Notes under the pieces: generated by a model
Seen by the model: the letters and a program-made list of their open reading frames with translations, nothing else
Databases searched by the model: none
What the model was told of the DNA's origin: nothing
Position numbers and translations under genes: made by a program
Assembly: GCF_024584515.1 (NCBI RefSeq)
Contig: NZ_CP102173.1
Coordinates: forward strand, 2,666,001 to 2,730,000
Origin: Aeromicrobium wangtongii
GTDB taxonomy: Bacteria; Actinomycetota; Actinomycetes; Propionibacteriales; Nocardioidaceae
DNA: 64,000 nt
Direction of reading: 5' to 3'
Part shown: positions 29,716 through 37,362 of the stretch, piece by piece
Numbering within the stretch: the first letter of the stretch is position 1
Layout of the letters: each line of letters opens with the position of its first letter

Positions 29716-31107
29716 TCACCGGGGCGGCGCCTCCACCCGCATCGCCATGACGACACCGAGCGCTGCGACGGCACTCGCGAAGCCGAGCACCAGGACGTAC
29801 CCGACCATCTCGTCGACGTGCAGCATCACGGCGAACAGGACGCTGCCGAGGGCGAGCAGGAGCGACTGCGCCACGGCATCGCTGATCTGCATGCCGGCGC
29901 TGTTCGCGCCCTGCTCGGCCGCACCGGAGTGGTCGAGCAGCAGCACACCCAGCGTCGACAGGGCCATGCCCATCCCGAGTCCACCGACGCCCCAGACCGC
30001 AGCCACGACCGCCACCGGCACCTCGTCGCGGAGGGCGAGGAAACCCGCCGCGGTCCCGGCCAGCACGCAGACCGAGCCGAGCCTGACCCGCAGCGGCTTG
30101 GACGCCAGGACGGGGACGTGGGCAGCGAGCCACGAACCGGCGAACCACAGGACGGCGCCACTGGTCAGCAGCAGTCCTGCCTGGGCAGCGCTCAGTCCGC
30201 GGTGCTGGACCAACGAGAGCGGCACGTACGTCTCGGCGCCGACGAAGGCGGCACCGAGCAGGCTGCGGGTCGCGATCACCCGCGGGAGCCCGGGTCGGCC
30301 GCGCCACGAGCCCGGCGGCACGAGCCGGGGTCCGTACCGCAGGGTGACCGCGAGGGCGGCGACCAGCAGCACCGGCCACCACGTGACCGCCCGCTGACCG
30401 GCAAGGCTCACCGAGAGGACGCCTGTGGCGACGAGCGCGGCCCACCACACCCGCCGACCCTCCAGGACGACGGCAGGGTCCCCGCCGATCCGGTCGAGCG
30501 CCTGCCAGATGAGTCCGAGCGACGCGAGCGCCACGGCGGGAACGGCGAGGAACACCCACCGCCACCCGACCAGGTCCGCGATCGTCCCGGCGATGAGCGG
30601 GCCCACGAGGGCCGGCAGCACCCAGGCACTGGTCATGACGGTGAACACCCGCGCGCGCACGCCCTCGTGGAACGTCCGTCCGATCACGACGTAGAGCCCC
30701 ACCGAGATGAAGCCGATCCCGAGGCCCTGCACGGCCCGGCCGATCAGGAAGACCGGCATCGAGGAGGCGAGCCCGGCGACGAGCAGCCCCAACGAGAAGA
30801 CCATGACGCCGCTGCGCACGCCCAGCGCGGGTCCGTGACGGTCCATGAGCGGTCCGGCCAGCGTCATCGACACGACGCCCACGGCCATCGGCGCGGCGAA
30901 GGACAGGGCGTACAGCGCGAGCCCGTCCAGCTCCTCGGCCACCACGGGCATCACGGTGGCGACCGCGAGGGACTCGAACGCGACGAGGAACGCGAGGGAG
31001 AATATGCCGGCCACCACCCGCCCGTGCGGGCCGAGCCAGAGCCGCTCCCCCGCCGGTGCCGGCGGGACGTCCTTTGTCCCGGGCCGGCGCTGTCCGGTCA
31101 CGCGCAT
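29716..31107 (-). CDS. MFS transporter under apparent SoxR control
   Basis: This 463-residue transporter has 12-14 predicted membrane helices. The MFS motif A region appears between helices 2 and 3 (AGPLMDRHGP, about residues 85-94), and the helix-4/5 region reads LIGRAVQGLGIGFISVG. Drug/metabolite exporters of this kind pump small hydrophobic compounds. Start ATG 31107 is supported by AAGGAG five bases upstream; a longer reading begins inside the operator. Its promoter has the MerR-family layout: TTGACC and TGAAGT 19 bp apart with a SoxR palindrome between. Export of redox-active compounds is therefore likely. Confidence 0.88.
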   Translation of the reverse strand: MRVTGQRRPGTKDVPPAPAGERLWLGPHGRVVAGIFSLAFLVAFESLAVATVMPVVAEELDGLALYALSFAAPMAVGVVSMTLAGPLMDRHGPALGVRSGVMVFSLGLLVAGLASSMPVFLIGRAVQGLGIGFISVGLYVVIGRTFHEGVRARVFTVMTSAWVLPALVGPLIAGTIADLVGWRWVFLAVPAVALASLGLIWQALDRIGGDPAVVLEGRRVWWAALVATGVLSVSLAGQRAVTWWPVLLVAALAVTLRYGPRLVPPGSWRGRPGLPRVIATRSLLGAAFVGAETYVPLSLVQHRGLSAAQAGLLLTSGAVLWFAGSWLAAHVPVLASKPLRVRLGSVCVLAGTAAGFLALRDEVPVAVVAAVWGVGGLGMGMALSTLGVLLLDHSGAAEQGANSAGMQISDAVAQSLLLALGSVLFAVMLHVDEMVGYVLVLGFASAVAALGVVMAMRVEAPPR

Positions 31108-31133
31108 GCTGCTCCTTCGTCGTCGGTGCGACC

Positions 31134-31184
31134 ACTTCACAACCTCAACTGCAGTTGAGGTCAAGTCGGCGCGGGGTCTACGGT
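31134..31184. promoter_or_regulatory. SoxR operator and divergent soxR / MFS promoters
   Basis: CCTCAACTGCAGTTGAGG (31143-31160) is a perfect 18-bp palindrome closely matching the E. coli SoxR box CCTCAAGTTAACTTGAGG. On the minus strand it lies in a 19-bp spacer between TTGACC (31164-31159) and TGAAGT (31139-31134), the over-long spacer that MerR-family activators correct. On the plus strand TACGGT (31179-31184) ends 6 nt before the soxR ATG. Confidence 0.88.
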
Positions 31185-31190
31185 CGGGAC

Positions 31191-31688
31191 ATGACGTCCC
31201 GGCACCCGGAGCTCACCCCCGGCCAGGTGGCCGAGCGATCCGGCGTCGCGGTGTCGGCCCTGCACTTCTACGAGCGCGAGGGTCTCATCGCAAGCCATCG
31301 GACCGCCGGCAACCAGCGACGCTATCCCCGCGAGGTCCTGCGCCGCATCGCCTTCATCCGCGTGTCGCAGGGGCTGGGCATCTCGCTGGCGCGGATCCGC
31401 GAGGCCCTCGGCACGCTCCCCGACGACCACGTCCCGACCAAGGCTGACTGGTCGCGACTGTCCCGGCGGTGGCGCGCCGACCTCGACGCCCGGATCGACC
31501 AGCTGCAGCGCCTCAGGGACGACCTCGACGGCTGCATCGGGTGCGGCTGCCTGTCGCTCACGAGCTGCGCCCTCTACAACGCCGAGGACGTCCTCGGGAC
31601 CACGGGACCGGGGCCCCACCGGCTCCAGCGGCGCGAACCCACCGGGGACGTCATCCCGGGCGGAGCGCCTCCGCCACGTACGGGATGA
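31191..31688 (+). CDS. soxR: Redox-sensing MerR-family regulator SoxR
   Basis: This 165-residue regulator has an N-terminal winged helix (LTPGQVAERSGVAVSALHFYEREGLI, residues 8-33), a dimerisation helix and the [2Fe-2S] cluster motif CIGCGCLSLTSC, with cysteines at 115, 118, 120 and 126. In actinobacteria SoxR responds directly to redox-cycling metabolites and activates exporters and oxidoreductases rather than soxS. It is divergent from an MFS gene across a perfect SoxR box and is itself probably leaderless (TACGGT 6 nt upstream). The C-terminal tail after the cluster is about 40 residues longer than in the minimal family and is proline-rich. Confidence 0.95.
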   Translation: MTSRHPELTPGQVAERSGVAVSALHFYEREGLIASHRTAGNQRRYPREVLRRIAFIRVSQGLGISLARIREALGTLPDDHVPTKADWSRLSRRWRADLDARIDQLQRLRDDLDGCIGCGCLSLTSCALYNAEDVLGTTGPGPHRLQRREPTGDVIPGGAPPPRTG

Positions 31689-31699
31689 CGTCCGCGGGG

Positions 31700-33094
31700 T
31701 CAGCCGACGTCGAGCGCCAGCAGATCGTCCTCGGTCTCGCGGCGCAGGATCACCCGGGCCTCACCGTCACGCACCGCGACGACCGCCGCCCGCGGCACGT
31801 GGTTGTAGTTGCTCGCGAGCGAGCGGCAGTACGCCCCGGTGCCCGGAACGGCGAGCAGGTCGCCGGCGCGCACGTCACCGGGCAGGAACTCGTCCTTGAC
31901 CACGATGTCGCCGGACTCGCAGTGCTTGCCGACGACGCGGCTGAGGACCGCCGGGGCGTCCGAGGCGCGGGAGGCCAGCGTGCACGAGTAGTCAGCGCCG
32001 TAGAGAGCAGGCCGGATGTTGTCGCTCATGCCGCCGTCGACCGACACGTAGCGGCGTGACGCGCCGCCGTCCAGCGCGACCGTCTTGGTGGTGCCGACCT
32101 CGTACAGCGTGAAGGTCGACGGCCCGGCGATCGCCCGTCCGGGCTCGATCGACAGGTGCGGGACGGCGATGCCCATCGCGGCGCACTCGTCGCCGACGAT
32201 CTTGAGCATCCCGCGGGCCAGGTCGTCGGGCGTGGAGGGAGTGTCCTGGGTCGTGTACGCGATGCCGAAGCCGCCGCCGAGATCGAACTCGGGCAGCGCG
32301 ACCCCGAGCTCGGACTGGATCTGGGCGTGCAGGCGCAGCACCCGCCGGGCCGCGACCTCGAAGCCGTCGGTGACGAAGATCTGCGAGCCGATGTGCGAGT
32401 GCAGGCCCCGCAGCTCGAGGCCCGGTGCCGCCAGCACCCGCCGGACGGCGTCGAGAGCATCGCCGCCGGAGATCGAGAAGCCGAACTTCTGGTCCTCGTG
32501 CGACGTGGAGATGTACTCGTGGGTGTGCGCCTCGACGCCCGCCGTGACCCGGATCATGACCGGGGCCGTGACTCCGAGCTCGGCGGTGAGGGCGGTCAGC
32601 CGGTCGATCTCCTCGACCGAGTCGATGATGATGCGGCCCACGCCCACCTCGAGCGCGCGGCGCAGCTCGCCGACCGACTTGTTGTTGCCGTGCAGGCCGA
32701 TGCGGGCCGGCGGGAAGTCCGCCTTGAGGGCGACGGCCAGCTCACCGCCGGAGCAGACGTCCAGGTTGAGCCCCTCCTCGGCGATCCAGCGGGCCGTGGC
32801 GACGCACAAGAAGGCCTTGCCGGCGTAGTAGACGTCGGCACCGGGGAATGCCTGCTTGAACGAGCGCGCGCGACGCCGGAAGTCGTCCTCGTCGACGACG
32901 TAGGTGGGCGTGCCGAACTCGGCCGCCAGGTCGAGGACCGACTCCCCCGCGACCGTCAGCACGCCATCGACCTTCGACACCCCGTCGGACCACAGCTGCT
33001 GGACCAGCTGGTTCGGGTCCTCGGGATTCCTCAGCCAGGCCGGACCACGGTCGCCCGCCTGTCCGTGCAGGGCGCCCGCTTCGTGGGACCTCAC
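31700..33094 (-). CDS. lysA: Diaminopimelate decarboxylase
   Basis: This 464-residue PLP enzyme converts meso-diaminopimelate to lysine. The PLP lysine lies in YYAGKAFLC (about residues 90-98), the glycine phosphate loop in [10 protein letters not shown], and the substrate and dimer-interface residues in [10 protein letters not shown] and CESGDIV. GTG 33094 overlaps the argS stop (GTGA), giving the coupled pair argS-lysA that is conserved in actinobacteria. Its usual downstream partner hom is 5.5 kb away here. Confidence 0.96.
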   Translation of the reverse strand: MRSHEAGALHGQAGDRGPAWLRNPEDPNQLVQQLWSDGVSKVDGVLTVAGESVLDLAAEFGTPTYVVDEDDFRRRARSFKQAFPGADVYYAGKAFLCVATARWIAEEGLNLDVCSGGELAVALKADFPPARIGLHGNNKSVGELRRALEVGVGRIIIDSVEEIDRLTALTAELGVTAPVMIRVTAGVEAHTHEYISTSHEDQKFGFSISGGDALDAVRRVLAAPGLELRGLHSHIGSQIFVTDGFEVAARRVLRLHAQIQSELGVALPEFDLGGGFGIAYTTQDTPSTPDDLARGMLKIVGDECAAMGIAVPHLSIEPGRAIAGPSTFTLYEVGTTKTVALDGGASRRYVSVDGGMSDNIRPALYGADYSCTLASRASDAPAVLSRVVGKHCESGDIVVKDEFLPGDVRAGDLLAVPGTGAYCRSLASNYNHVPRAAVVAVRDGEARVILRRETEDDLLALDVG

Positions 33095-34755
33095 ATCCGC
33101 TCCGGCGCGGTGACGCCGAGCAGGCCCAGGCCGTTGGCGATGACCTGGCGGGTCGCGGCCACCAGCATCAGCCGGGCACGGTGCAGGTCGGACGGCTCCT
33201 CGTCACCCTTGGGCAGCACGTGGGCCGCGTCGTAGAACTTGTGGAACGCCGCGGCGGTGTCCTCGAGGTAGCGGGCGACCCGGTGCGGTTCGCGCAGCTC
33301 TGCGGCGCGGGCGACGACCTTCGGGTAGTCCGCCAGCGAGCGCAGCAGCGCGCCCTCCTGCGGGACGACGAGCAGGGACGGGTCGAAGGTCGCCTCGTTG
33401 ATCGTGACGCCCAGGTCGACCGCGTTGCGCAGGATCGACGACAGCCGGGCGTGGGCGTACTGCACGTAGAAGACCGGGTTGTCGCTGGTCTGGCTGGCCC
33501 ACAGGTCCAGGTCGAGGTCGATCGTGGAGTCCATCGAGTAGCGCGCCAGCGCGTACCGCGAGGCGTCCACACCGATCAGGTCGACCAGGTCCTCCAGGGT
33601 GATGACGGTGCCGGCCCGCTTGCTCATGCGCAGCGGCGCGCCGTCCTTGACCAGGTTGACCATCTGGCCGATCAGGATCTCCAGGTTGACCTCGGGGGTG
33701 TCGCCGAACGCGGCGCACATGGCCAGCATCCGCGACACATAGCCGTGGTGGTCGGCACCCAGCATGATCAGGCAGCGGTCGAAGCCGCGCTCGCGCTTGT
33801 CCAGGTAGTAGGCCAGGTCGCCGGAGATGTAGGCCGGCTCGCCATCGGACTTGATGACGACGCGGTCCTTGTCGTCGCCGAAGTTCGAGGTGCGCAGCCA
33901 CGTGGCGCCCTCGTGCTCGTACATCATCCCGAGCTCGCGCAGCCGGCTGATGGCCCGGTCGACCGCACCGGACTCGTGCAGGTCGTTCTCGTGGAAGTAG
34001 ACGTCGAAGTCGACGCCGAAGTCGTGCAGGCTCTGCTTGATCTCGGTGAACATCAGGTCGACGCCCTCGGCGCGGAACGTCTCCAGCGCCTCGTCGTCGG
34101 GCAGCTCGGCCGCGCCGGGCACCTTGGCCGTGACGGTCGCCGCGATGTCGGTGATGTACTGGCCGCCGTAGCCGTCCTCGGGGGCATCCTCACCGCGGGC
34201 GTCGGCCAGCAGCGAGCGGGCGAAGCGGTCGATCTGCACGCCGTGGTCGTTGAAGTAGTACTCGCGCGTCACGTCCGCACCGATCGCCGACAGGATGCGG
34301 CCCAGCGAGTCGCCCACTGCCGCCCACCGGACGCCGCCGATGTGGATCGGCCCGGTCGGGTTGGCGCTGACGAACTCCAGGTTGACCTTCTGGCCCGCGT
34401 ACAGGTCGCTGGTGCCGTACGACGAGCCGGCCGCGACGATCTGCGGGGCGATCGCGCCCTGGGCGCCCGCGTCGACCCGGATGTTCAAGAAGCCGGGCCC
34501 GGCGATCTCGGCGCTGGCGATCCCGTCGGCGGCGGCCAGGCGGTCGGCGAGCAGCTGCGCGAACTCACGCGGGTTCATGCCGGCCTTCTTGCCCAGCTGC
34601 AGCGCGATGTTCGTGGCGTAGTCGCCGTGCTCCTTGACCTTGGGTCGCTCGACCGTGACTTCGGCCGGGACACCGCCCGGCAGGTTGATGTCGCCCGCCT
34701 CGCTGAGGGAGGTCAGGGCGTCGATGATCGTGGTGGAAAGCTGCTCGGGGGTCAC
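33091..34755 (-). CDS. argS: Arginyl-tRNA synthetase
   Basis: This 554-residue class I synthetase has the HIGH-type motif as [11 protein letters not shown] (about 132-142), the KMSK-type loop as RMSKRAG, the N-terminal Add1 domain and the C-terminal DALR anticodon-binding domain. GTG 34755 follows TAGGCT by 6 nt, so the message is probably leaderless. It heads the argS-lysA pair. A tRNA-Arg gene lies 740 bp away on the other strand. Confidence 0.96.
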   Translation of the reverse strand: MTPEQLSTTIIDALTSLSEAGDINLPGGVPAEVTVERPKVKEHGDYATNIALQLGKKAGMNPREFAQLLADRLAAADGIASAEIAGPGFLNIRVDAGAQGAIAPQIVAAGSSYGTSDLYAGQKVNLEFVSANPTGPIHIGGVRWAAVGDSLGRILSAIGADVTREYYFNDHGVQIDRFARSLLADARGEDAPEDGYGGQYITDIAATVTAKVPGAAELPDDEALETFRAEGVDLMFTEIKQSLHDFGVDFDVYFHENDLHESGAVDRAISRLRELGMMYEHEGATWLRTSNFGDDKDRVVIKSDGEPAYISGDLAYYLDKRERGFDRCLIMLGADHHGYVSRMLAMCAAFGDTPEVNLEILIGQMVNLVKDGAPLRMSKRAGTVITLEDLVDLIGVDASRYALARYSMDSTIDLDLDLWASQTSDNPVFYVQYAHARLSSILRNAVDLGVTINEATFDPSLLVVPQEGALLRSLADYPKVVARAAELREPHRVARYLEDTAAAFHKFYDAAHVLPKGDEEPSDLHRARLMLVAATRQVIANGLGLLGVTAPERM

Positions 34756-34761
34756 CGCACA

Positions 34762-34767
34762 AGCCTA
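34762..34767 (-). promoter_or_regulatory. -10 hexamer TAGGCT, leaderless argS-lysA
   Basis: TAGGCT on the minus strand ends 6 nt before GTG 34755. TTCAAG about 19 bp upstream is a weak -35 candidate. Confidence 0.6.
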
Positions 34768-34798
34768 TCTCCCGGCAGGACAGGGCCTTGAACGTGGA

Positions 34799-34888
34799 CG
34801 ACCCGCAGGGCTGCGCTCGCGTCCGGGAAGCAGATCCCGGGAGTGCAAGCGCTGGTCGAGCGGACAAGACTCGACGCCCTGCGGGTCG
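34799..34888. other. Branched inverted-repeat element, possible structured RNA
   Basis: A perfect 13-bp outer stem (34799-34811 with 34876-34888) encloses 64 nt. Inside are a hairpin CCGGGA-N6-TCCCGG (about 34823-34840), helped by GCGCT/AGCGC on its flanks, and a hairpin GTCGAG-N9-CTCGAC (about 34855-34875). The predicted fold is a closed multi-branch junction. It lacks tRNA T-loop sequence. It could be an RNA from either strand, a terminator of the response-regulator gene, or a DNA element. Confidence 0.45.
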
Positions 34889-34922
34889 GGTGACTGCGGG
34901 AATTCGCCGCCACCGTCCAGTT

Positions 34923-35023
34923 CACAAGAACTGAGGTCCTTGTGGCTAGCGGACAGCCACCTCACAAGTCCAAGACGAATACATTCTTCGGACCACCTCC
35001 TCTCCGTGTACCAAAAACGGTAC
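34923..35023. other. Alternative hairpins in the argS/response-regulator spacer
   Basis: CACAAG (34923-34928), CTTGTG (34939-34944) and CACAAG (34963-34968) allow two mutually exclusive hairpins; GTGGCT/AGCCAC (34942-34947 and 34955-34960) strengthens the second. GTACC-N6-GGTAC (35008-35023) lies closer to the response-regulator stop. The rest of this 286-bp gap holds no coding sequence that I can support. Confidence 0.35.
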
Positions 35024-35041
35024 GACGAGCGGACGGGTCGT

Positions 35042-35437
35042 TCAAGGGTTTTCGCGTCGGTCCTTGGTGCGCTCCAGTACCTCGGAGACGGTCTCGACCA
35101 GGAAGTCGGGGTCGAAGGGCTTGGTGACGTACGCATCGACACCGGCCTGCTTGGCGCGCTGGATGTCGGCCGGATGACCCTGGGTCGTCACCATCACGAT
35201 CCCGATGCCCCGCATGCGCTCGTCGGCGCGGATGGCCGTGACCGTGGCCATCCCGTCGAGCCGCGGCATCATGACGTCGACCGTGATCAGATCGGGCATC
35301 ACATCGCGGTGGGCAAGGATCTGGAGACAGTCAGCACCGTCCACCGCCTCGTCGACGTCGAACCCGGCCAGCTGGAGGTTGGTCCGGATCAGGAAACGAA
35401 TCGAGGCGGTGTCGTCGACGACGAGCACACTGGGCAT
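35042..35437 (-). CDS. Single-domain CheY-like response regulator
   Basis: This 131-residue receiver domain has no output domain. The acidic pocket is Asp8-Asp9 (LVVDDTASIR), the phospho-acceptor is Asp54 (TVDVMMPRLDG), followed by the conserved Thr (MVTTQG) and Lys (YVTKPFDPDF). ATG 35437 is preferred because TACGGT ends 7 nt before it; starts two or three codons upstream are possible. No kinase is adjacent; PdtaS is encoded 10 kb away and is only one candidate partner, since known PdtaR partners carry an ANTAR output domain. Confidence 0.93.
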   Translation of the reverse strand: MPSVLVVDDTASIRFLIRTNLQLAGFDVDEAVDGADCLQILAHRDVMPDLITVDVMMPRLDGMATVTAIRADERMRGIGIVMVTTQGHPADIQRAKQAGVDAYVTKPFDPDFLVETVSEVLERTKDRRENP

Positions 35438-35444
35438 GGACATC

Positions 35445-35468
35445 ACCGTAGTGGGCGTGCGGTAGGCT
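35445..35468. promoter_or_regulatory. Back-to-back promoters of the response regulator and tRNA-Arg
   Basis: On the minus strand TACGGT (35450-35445) ends 7 nt before ATG 35437. On the plus strand TAGGCT (35463-35468) lies 22 bp before the tRNA. Only 12 bp separate the two -10 boxes, so polymerases bound at both would collide. Confidence 0.5.
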
Positions 35469-35490
35469 CACACCGCAGTTGGCCGCATTG

Positions 35491-35565
35491 GCCCCCGTAG
35501 CTCAGGGGATAGAGCGCCGCCCTCCGGAGGCGGAAGCGCAGGTTCGAATCCTGCCGGGGGCACCA
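35491..35565 (+). tRNA. tRNA-Arg, anticodon CCG
   Basis: A complete cloverleaf: acceptor GCCCCCG/CGGGGGC, D-arm GCTC-AGGGGATA-GAGC, anticodon arm CCGCC-CTCCGGA-GGCGG (anticodon CCG, reading CGG), T-arm GCAGG-TTCGAAT-CCTGC. The discriminator is A and CCA is encoded (35563-35565). Confidence 0.97.
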
Positions 35566-35691
35566 CCACTGGAATCGGCCGGGACACGGTCCTCCCGCAG
35601 GGCACAGGCCGTCCGAGCCGCAGCCTGCGAGGCGGTTGCGACGTCGTCGGACCGCGGTAGCGTCGGGAGCACGCCGACGAAGGGACACATC

Positions 35692-36141
35692 ATGCCCACA
35701 CGCACAGCACGCACCGCCTGGGATGGCGGCTTCGAGGACGGCTCCGGCCAGGTCGAGCTCACCGACTCCGGCCTCGGCACGTTCGAGATGTCGTTCAAGA
35801 AGCGCTCCTCCGAGGACGGCGGCGGAGCGACGAACCCCGAGGAGCTGCTCGGGGCCGCCCACTCCTCGTGCTTCACGATGCAGCTGACAGCCGTGCTGGG
35901 CCAAAAGGGTGCCACGCCGATCTCGATCGAGACGACCGCCAAGGTCACGCTCGGCGAGGACTCCGCGGACGGCGGCTTCAAGATCAGCAAGATCGCCCTG
36001 CGGGTCCGTGGCGAGGTCGAGGGCATCGACGAGGCCGGCTTCCTGGAGGCAGCCGAGGCCGCGAAGGTCGGCTGCCCGCTCAGCAAGGCGCTCGCCTCGG
36101 TCCCCGAGATCACGCTGGACGCGGCGCTCGAGACCGCGTAG
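35692..36141 (+). CDS. OsmC/Ohr family peroxiredoxin
   Basis: This 149-residue protein detoxifies organic hydroperoxides. The two redox cysteines of the family are present: AAHSSCFTMQL (about residue 63) and KVGCPLSKAL (about residue 127). The pattern NPEELLGAAHSSCF is characteristic of the OsmC subgroup. AAGGG precedes ATG 35692 by 8 nt, and TAGCGT (35658-35663) is a candidate -10 about 29 bp upstream. It is transcribed away from tRNA-Arg. Confidence 0.93.
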   Translation: MPTRTARTAWDGGFEDGSGQVELTDSGLGTFEMSFKKRSSEDGGGATNPEELLGAAHSSCFTMQLTAVLGQKGATPISIETTAKVTLGEDSADGGFKISKIALRVRGEVEGIDEAGFLEAAEAAKVGCPLSKALASVPEITLDAALETA

Positions 36142-36190
36142 CCGACCGGCGCCCGACGGCTCTGTCGGTGCCGCGCGGGATGCTCCTGGC

Positions 36191-37231
36191 ATGAAGCCGG
36201 TCATCGGACGCCTGCACGCGCACGGGCTGGACACCCCGCGGTTCGACACCGCCGTCGAGGTCGTCCGCCATCTCGGCTGCGTGCAGTCACAGCTGCACGA
36301 CATGGCGCTGTGGGGCGTCGCCCGGCGCACCACCGATCTGACCCTCGCCGATCTGCAGACCGCCTTCGACCGGGGTGACTTCGTGCGCACACACGTCCTG
36401 CGACCCACATGGCACTTCGTGGCTCCCGAGGACGTCCACTGGTTGCTGGCGCTCACCGGTCCACGGGTCGAGCGCCAGCTCGCCGTCACCAACCGCACCC
36501 TGGGCCTCACCCGCCAGACGGTGGAGCGCGGAGTGGCCGTGATCGCCGAGGCCGTCTCCCCCAGCGCCCCGCTCACCAGGGCCGAGCTCGCCGACTGCCT
36601 GGCCGGTGCCGGCCTCGACCCGACCGGCCAGGCGCTGGCGCACATCGTGATGCAGGCCGAGCTCGACGGCCTCGTCGCCAGCGGGCCGATGCGGGGCAAG
36701 CAGCACACCTACCGGACGCTGCCGCCTGCCCCGGCGCTCCCCGGGCGCGACGACCTGCTCGCCGCGGTCGCCCGCCGGTACGCCGCCGGGCACGGTCCGT
36801 TCCGGGACAAGGACCTGGCGTGGTGGACGAGCCTGACCCTCACCGACAGCCGGCGGGCGATCGAGCTGGCCCAGCTCCAACCGATCGAGACCGATCATGG
36901 GCCGCACTGGACACACGAGGCACCCGTGGACGTCGAGGTGCCTGCGGTCCTGCTGCTGCCTGCCTTCGACGAGTACATCTCCTATGCCCGCGATCCCGAC
37001 GACCTGGCCGATCTGCGCGGACCCGCCGCCGACCTGGCCCGGGGAACCGGGCTGCTGGTGGTGCGTGGCCGCCTCGCCGGCACCTGGACGCGCAGCGTGT
37101 CCGCCCGCCGTCTCGAGGTCCGCATCGACACCCCTTCGCCGGCCGCGACGCTGCATCGCGCGATCGATCAGGAGGCCGCCGACTTCGCCAGATTCCTGGG
37201 CCGCGATCCGGTCGTGACATACACGTCCTAG
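36191..37231 (+). CDS. Winged-helix DNA-binding protein, AlkZ-like (HTH_42 family)
   Basis: This 346-residue protein belongs to the family that includes the DNA glycosylase AlkZ/YcaQ. The early segment [21 protein letters not shown] contains the family's QxQ pair, which in AlkZ is catalytic. The following [21 protein letters not shown] and [12 protein letters not shown] segments match the rest of the family. AlkZ of Streptomyces unhooks interstrand crosslinks made by azinomycin; the many chromosomal homologues have no proven substrate. The ATG at 36191 has no strong Shine-Dalgarno sequence. Confidence 0.85.
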   Translation: MKPVIGRLHAHGLDTPRFDTAVEVVRHLGCVQSQLHDMALWGVARRTTDLTLADLQTAFDRGDFVRTHVLRPTWHFVAPEDVHWLLALTGPRVERQLAVTNRTLGLTRQTVERGVAVIAEAVSPSAPLTRAELADCLAGAGLDPTGQALAHIVMQAELDGLVASGPMRGKQHTYRTLPPAPALPGRDDLLAAVARRYAAGHGPFRDKDLAWWTSLTLTDSRRAIELAQLQPIETDHGPHWTHEAPVDVEVPAVLLLPAFDEYISYARDPDDLADLRGPAADLARGTGLLVVRGRLAGTWTRSVSARRLEVRIDTPSPAATLHRAIDQEAADFARFLGRDPVVTYTS

Positions 37232-37339
37232 GGCTTGGGAGCGGTCCGCGCACGTCGCGCAGGCTCGCTGTGACCAAGCCGTCACGACACCGTGCCGGTT
37301 CCGGGTCGAACCTGCCTGCGCCGGACTGGACCGCCGCGT

Positions 37340-37345
37340 TACTCT
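37340..37345 (+). promoter_or_regulatory. Candidate -10 (TACTCT) of kgd
   Basis: TACTCT ends 17 nt before ATG 37363, giving a short leader that contains AAGGA (37349-37353). Confidence 0.4.
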
Positions 37346-37362
37346 GTCAAGGAACTTTTCGC

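Noticed and set aside
34799-34888. tRNA or integron attC site
   Set aside because: No T-loop GTTCRA sequence, no 7-bp acceptor with a 3' CCA, and no attC core (GTTRRRY) sites; the 13-bp stem is too long for either.
34899-34922. GGAAT followed by GTT upstream of the tRNA, as a fourth SigR promoter
   Set aside because: The spacing is 16 bp rather than 18-19, and no gene begins downstream on that strand within 500 bp.
36409-37362. N-terminal extension of Kgd by about 318 codons
   Set aside because: It overlaps the AlkZ-like gene on the same strand and has no family sequence; ATG 37363 has a ribosome-binding site and a normal N-terminus.
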